Below are positions 61,946 to 64,000 of a DNA stretch of 64,000 bases, in pieces. Location: assembly GCF_004307425.1 (NCBI RefSeq), contig NZ_SEWZ01000002.1, positions 190,935 to 254,934 on the forward strand. Reading direction: 5' to 3'. Below the pieces are notes generated by a model. It did no database searches, had not been told where the DNA came from, and worked only from the letters and a program-made list of their open reading frames with translations. The translations under genes were made by a program, and so were the position numbers. Source of the DNA: Aquirufa antheringensis (lineage in GTDB: Bacteria > Bacteroidota > Bacteroidia > Cytophagales > Spirosomataceae). Every line of letters starts with the position of its first letter. The stretch's first letter is position 1.

Positions 61946-62626
61946 ATGGAACACGTAATCGCATTCGACGCAGACGATACCCTTTGGGTGAACGAACCCT
62001 ATTTTAGAGAGACAGAAGACAAATTCTGCGCGCTCTTAGAAGATTATTTACCCGTCCACACCACCGGTCAAGAGTTGTTTAAAGTCGAGATGAATAATCT
62101 TGCACTCTATGGTTATGGGGTCAAAGGTTTTATGCTTTCCATGGTCGAAACCGCGATTCAAGTTTCTGGCGGAACGATGGGGCTAGACGGAATCGAAAAG
62201 ATTCTGAACCTAGGCAAAGAATTACTCGAACGCGATATCGAAATTTTGCCCGGCGTCGTCGAAGTTCTACAATCCTTACAAGGCAAATACCGATTAGTCG
62301 TGGCCACCAAAGGCGACCTATTAGATCAACAGCGCAAACTAGCTAAATCCGGCTTAGAGCAATATTTCCACCACATCGAAATCATGTCGGATAAGCAGGA
62401 AAGCGATTATTTAAAACTGATCAAACACCTCGATGTCGATCCCGCTCATTTCACGATGATAGGAAATTCATTAAAATCAGATATCCTACCGGTACTCGCA
62501 GTAGGCGGACGCGGCATTCATGTACCTTACCATACAACTTGGGCTCACGAGGTGGTTTCGCACAAGGTGGAGCATGAGAATTTTAGAGAGGTGGAGGCTT
62601 TACGATTAATTTTAAATTTCATTTAA
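61946..62626 (+). CDS. HAD family phosphatase
   Basis: 226 residues from the ATG at 61946 (MEHVIAFDADDTLWVNE); an upstream in-frame TTG lies within repeat. HAD motifs: AFDADDTLW (nucleophile Asp), VVATKGDLLDQQ (motif II Thr), KLAKSGL..YF (Lys region) and MIGNSLKSDILPVL (metal Asp). A helical cap lies in residues about 18-95. The substrate is unknown. The final codons and stop lie in a 43-nt palindrome. Confidence 0.88.
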   Translation: MEHVIAFDADDTLWVNEPYFRETEDKFCALLEDYLPVHTTGQELFKVEMNNLALYGYGVKGFMLSMVETAIQVSGGTMGLDGIEKILNLGKELLERDIEILPGVVEVLQSLQGKYRLVVATKGDLLDQQRKLAKSGLEQYFHHIEIMSDKQESDYLKLIKHLDVDPAHFTMIGNSLKSDILPVLAVGGRGIHVPYHTTWAHEVVSHKVEHENFREVEALRLILNFI

Positions 62627-62640
62627 AATTAATCGTAAAG
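62598..62640. repeat. 43-nt perfect palindrome spanning the HAD gene stop
   Basis: Two perfectly complementary 20-nt arms, 62598-62617 and 62621-62640, are separated by the 3-nt loop TTC. The stop codon (TAA at 62624-62626) lies in the right arm. The left arm encodes the last residues LRLILN. Confidence 0.9.
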
Positions 62641-62731
62641 TAAAGCACAAAGAATAAAGAATAAAGGTGGCATCGCCTGCGGCGATAACCTTCGTGAAAT
62701 GTTTTAAAGCATTTCATAAAACATAAAAAAT

Positions 62732-62752
62732 GGGGCCTCGGCCCCGTTTTTT
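62732..62752. terminator. Bidirectional terminator
   Basis: AAAAAATGGGGCC-TC-GGCCCCGTTTTTT gives a GC-rich 6-bp stem with an A-run before and a T-run after, so it works on both strands. It lies between the HAD gene and the convergent small secreted protein gene. Confidence 0.88.
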
Positions 62753-62810
62753 ATTCCAACTTTATTCTTTGTACTTTCAGTTGATTAAACAGTCATTATT
62801 GTTTCAGAAG

Positions 62811-63323
62811 TCACATAAAACTTTCTTCCATCGACTTGTTAGTCAGACTTTTGTATGCGCGGATCAATACAACATGTCCAGGGTATTTCATCATAAAATC
62901 TCTTAATGCATTAAAATTGTGCTCTTGGGTTAGTATTGCCAATTCAAGTTCTTTAGGTTTATAATTCGGTTGAATTTGGCCAAATAACACTGGGAGTATA
63001 TACCACAAGTATTTATTTCTATTCTTTTTCAGCCAAGGAGCTTTTGCGTCATGAACATTCGCTTCTAAAATTTTCTTAAACTTATCCTCAAGTTCTCCTG
63101 CCAAATGAAGATTTGTGACTTTTCCTGTTTTTTCAACTTTAATTACAACCCAGGCTGATTGCAGTTTTATTGTAGAATCAATAATTAACCCTTTTGTCAA
63201 GAATGATCGTAATTTTTCTGATTCAACATGTTCATTGAAATTAGTAGAATTTATTTGTATTTTTTGAGAGAAGGCTCCCAAAGCAATGCTAATAAAATAG
63301 AGTGTAATTATATATTTTTTCAT
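62811..63323 (-). CDS. Small secreted protein, TonB-C-like (unknown)
   Basis: A 170-residue protein with a signal peptide (MKKYIITLYFISIALGAFSQ). The middle has a TonB-C-like strand pattern (AWVVIKVEKTGKVTNLHL, then a helix and a short Lys/Asn-rich strand), a fold often used in small Bacteroidota secreted proteins. No specific family is recognised. It lies 11 bp after the HExxH gene on the same strand, in the place where an immunity gene would sit if that gene encodes a toxin (inference). DNA here is AT-rich compared with tpiA. Confidence 0.72.
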   Translation of the reverse strand: MKKYIITLYFISIALGAFSQKIQINSTNFNEHVESEKLRSFLTKGLIIDSTIKLQSAWVVIKVEKTGKVTNLHLAGELEDKFKKILEANVHDAKAPWLKKNRNKYLWYILPVLFGQIQPNYKPKELELAILTQEHNFNALRDFMMKYPGHVVLIRAYKSLTNKSMEESFM

Positions 63324-63334
63324 TTTTTGTTTGG

Positions 63335-64000
63335 TTAGTTACAATAATGCCCAAGGGTAGATTTATTAAACCTATAAATATCAATTGCCAGGTCTATATC
63401 TGTATATCTTCTAGTAACGAAACCACCAGTTACTGTCACATAATTATTAGCATTTTTAAGACCTGCAATGAATAGATTTTCAGCAGAAGTTTTATCTATA
63501 TTATAAATTTTATTTAAATATTCCCCTGCTGGTTTTACATATTTTTCTAACATTGTTACGTGATCTAAATCTTCCGTCTTTCCAATATTAGCGTGCAAAA
63601 CTTCATGAATTAGTACGGATGCTATAAACTCTTGCGAAGAACTTGAGAGTAAACTTTCACTTAATTTTATAGTTTTTGTATTAGGGTCATATAGCCCCAA
63701 TAAAGGCTTCTGGGTTATTAAATCTTTCAGACTATTTTCCTGAGTAAAATTTAACTTAATTTTTGGATTAACTATAAATTTATTAATTATGTCTCCAATT
63801 TCCCCATAAAAATTGTGAGCTCTCAAATCTGCCAAAACCTTTGAAAAACATGGATTGGTAAACTTATCTTCAAATTCGGTAATATTATAATCGACAAAAC
63901 CATATTGTGAATTACCCCCACCATAATTTCCTGCATTAAAGTAGCCCGCTTCAAAATAATAATTAAAAGTATTCATGTCGAATCTGGTATTCCCAAAATA
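63335..64000 (-). CDS. HExxH metallopeptidase-domain protein, 5' end outside the window
   Basis: At least 221 residues. The frame stays open to the window edge (residues YFGNTRFD lie before the first ATG at 63976), and that ATG lacks a purine-rich leader, so the gene very probably starts outside. The key motif is VLIHEVLHANIG (HExxH zincin) near 124 of the ATG-based count, with a preceding DPNTKTIKLSESLL strand, as in SprT- or anthrax-type small zincin domains. A C-terminal enzymatic or toxin domain of a larger secreted protein (for example Rhs-like) is possible. The stop is 11 bp before the small secreted protein gene. Confidence 0.7.
   Translation of the reverse strand, partial: YFGNTRFDMNTFNYYFEAGYFNAGNYGGGNSQYGFVDYNITEFEDKFTNPCFSKVLADLRAHNFYGEIGDIINKFIVNPKIKLNFTQENSLKDLITQKPLLGLYDPNTKTIKLSESLLSSSSQEFIASVLIHEVLHANIGKTEDLDHVTMLEKYVKPAGEYLNKIYNIDKTSAENLFIAGLKNANNYVTVTGGFVTRRYTDIDLAIDIYRFNKSTLGHYCN

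Overview
The window reads as chromosomal DNA of a Bacteroidota bacterium, most likely an aquatic member of the Cytophagales (inference). The signs are a TonB-dependent receptor with an N-terminal carboxypeptidase-regulatory-like domain, a protein with a type IX secretion (T9SS) sorting tail, an OmpA/PD40 fusion, few Shine-Dalgarno sites, and TAnnTTTG boxes of the Bacteroidota promoter type. Two tRNA genes are present, and no rRNA, CRISPR array or transposase was seen.

Layout. 1-720: arrays of very short hairpins around a four-helix-bundle gene. 720-8770: solitary pxpA, a TonB receptor, a secreted FAD oxidase, a T9SS cargo protein and an ADP-ribosylglycohydrolase-like protein. 8771-21304: a surface-protein cluster with a 1260-residue beta-strand-repeat protein, three related proteins carrying phage-tail-fibre-like and YadA-head-like repeats, and a small outer-membrane barrel. 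21445-25065: a membrane-bound AraC regulator, tRNA-Leu, tRNA-Gly, an Lrp-type regulator, tgt and a large hairpin array. 25070-30744: a carbohydrate-type set of a ThuA/dehydrogenase/cupredoxin fusion, a Gfo/Idh/MocA oxidoreductase and a sugar isomerase-like TIM barrel. 30740-35361: more hairpin arrays, an EamA transporter, an LptF/LptG permease, DUF983, a small membrane protein, a GmhB-like phosphatase and an aldo/keto reductase.

35627-45828 is a visibly AT-richer island. It is a six-gene operon encoding a complete type I restriction-modification system (hsdM, hsdS, hsdR). Three further genes lie between hsdS and hsdR: an unknown 187-residue protein, a DUF262-DUF1524 (GmrSD-like) nuclease candidate, and an AlbA_2/HATPase protein. 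This is the best candidate for a composite defence locus.

46024-62626 is mostly housekeeping: RNase R, an M28 peptidase, gcvT, comB, thrC, a DoxX-like protein, recJ, an OmpA/PD40 protein, a LOG-family protein, a TIGR01777 epimerase, a GH3/serine-hydrolase fusion, tpiA and a HAD phosphatase. The right edge (62811-64000) is AT-rich and holds a small secreted protein plus the 3' part of a gene with an HExxH metallopeptidase motif that runs off the window.

The most unusual non-coding signal is a family of mini-hairpins. Each has a 3-5 bp stem of variable sequence, a 3-nt loop usually of the form TNC, and a constant TTAGTC linker. They are strung in arrays in at least five intergenic places. A related, stop-free version sits in frame inside the OmpA/PD40 gene. 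These arrays supply or touch start and stop codons of neighbouring genes.
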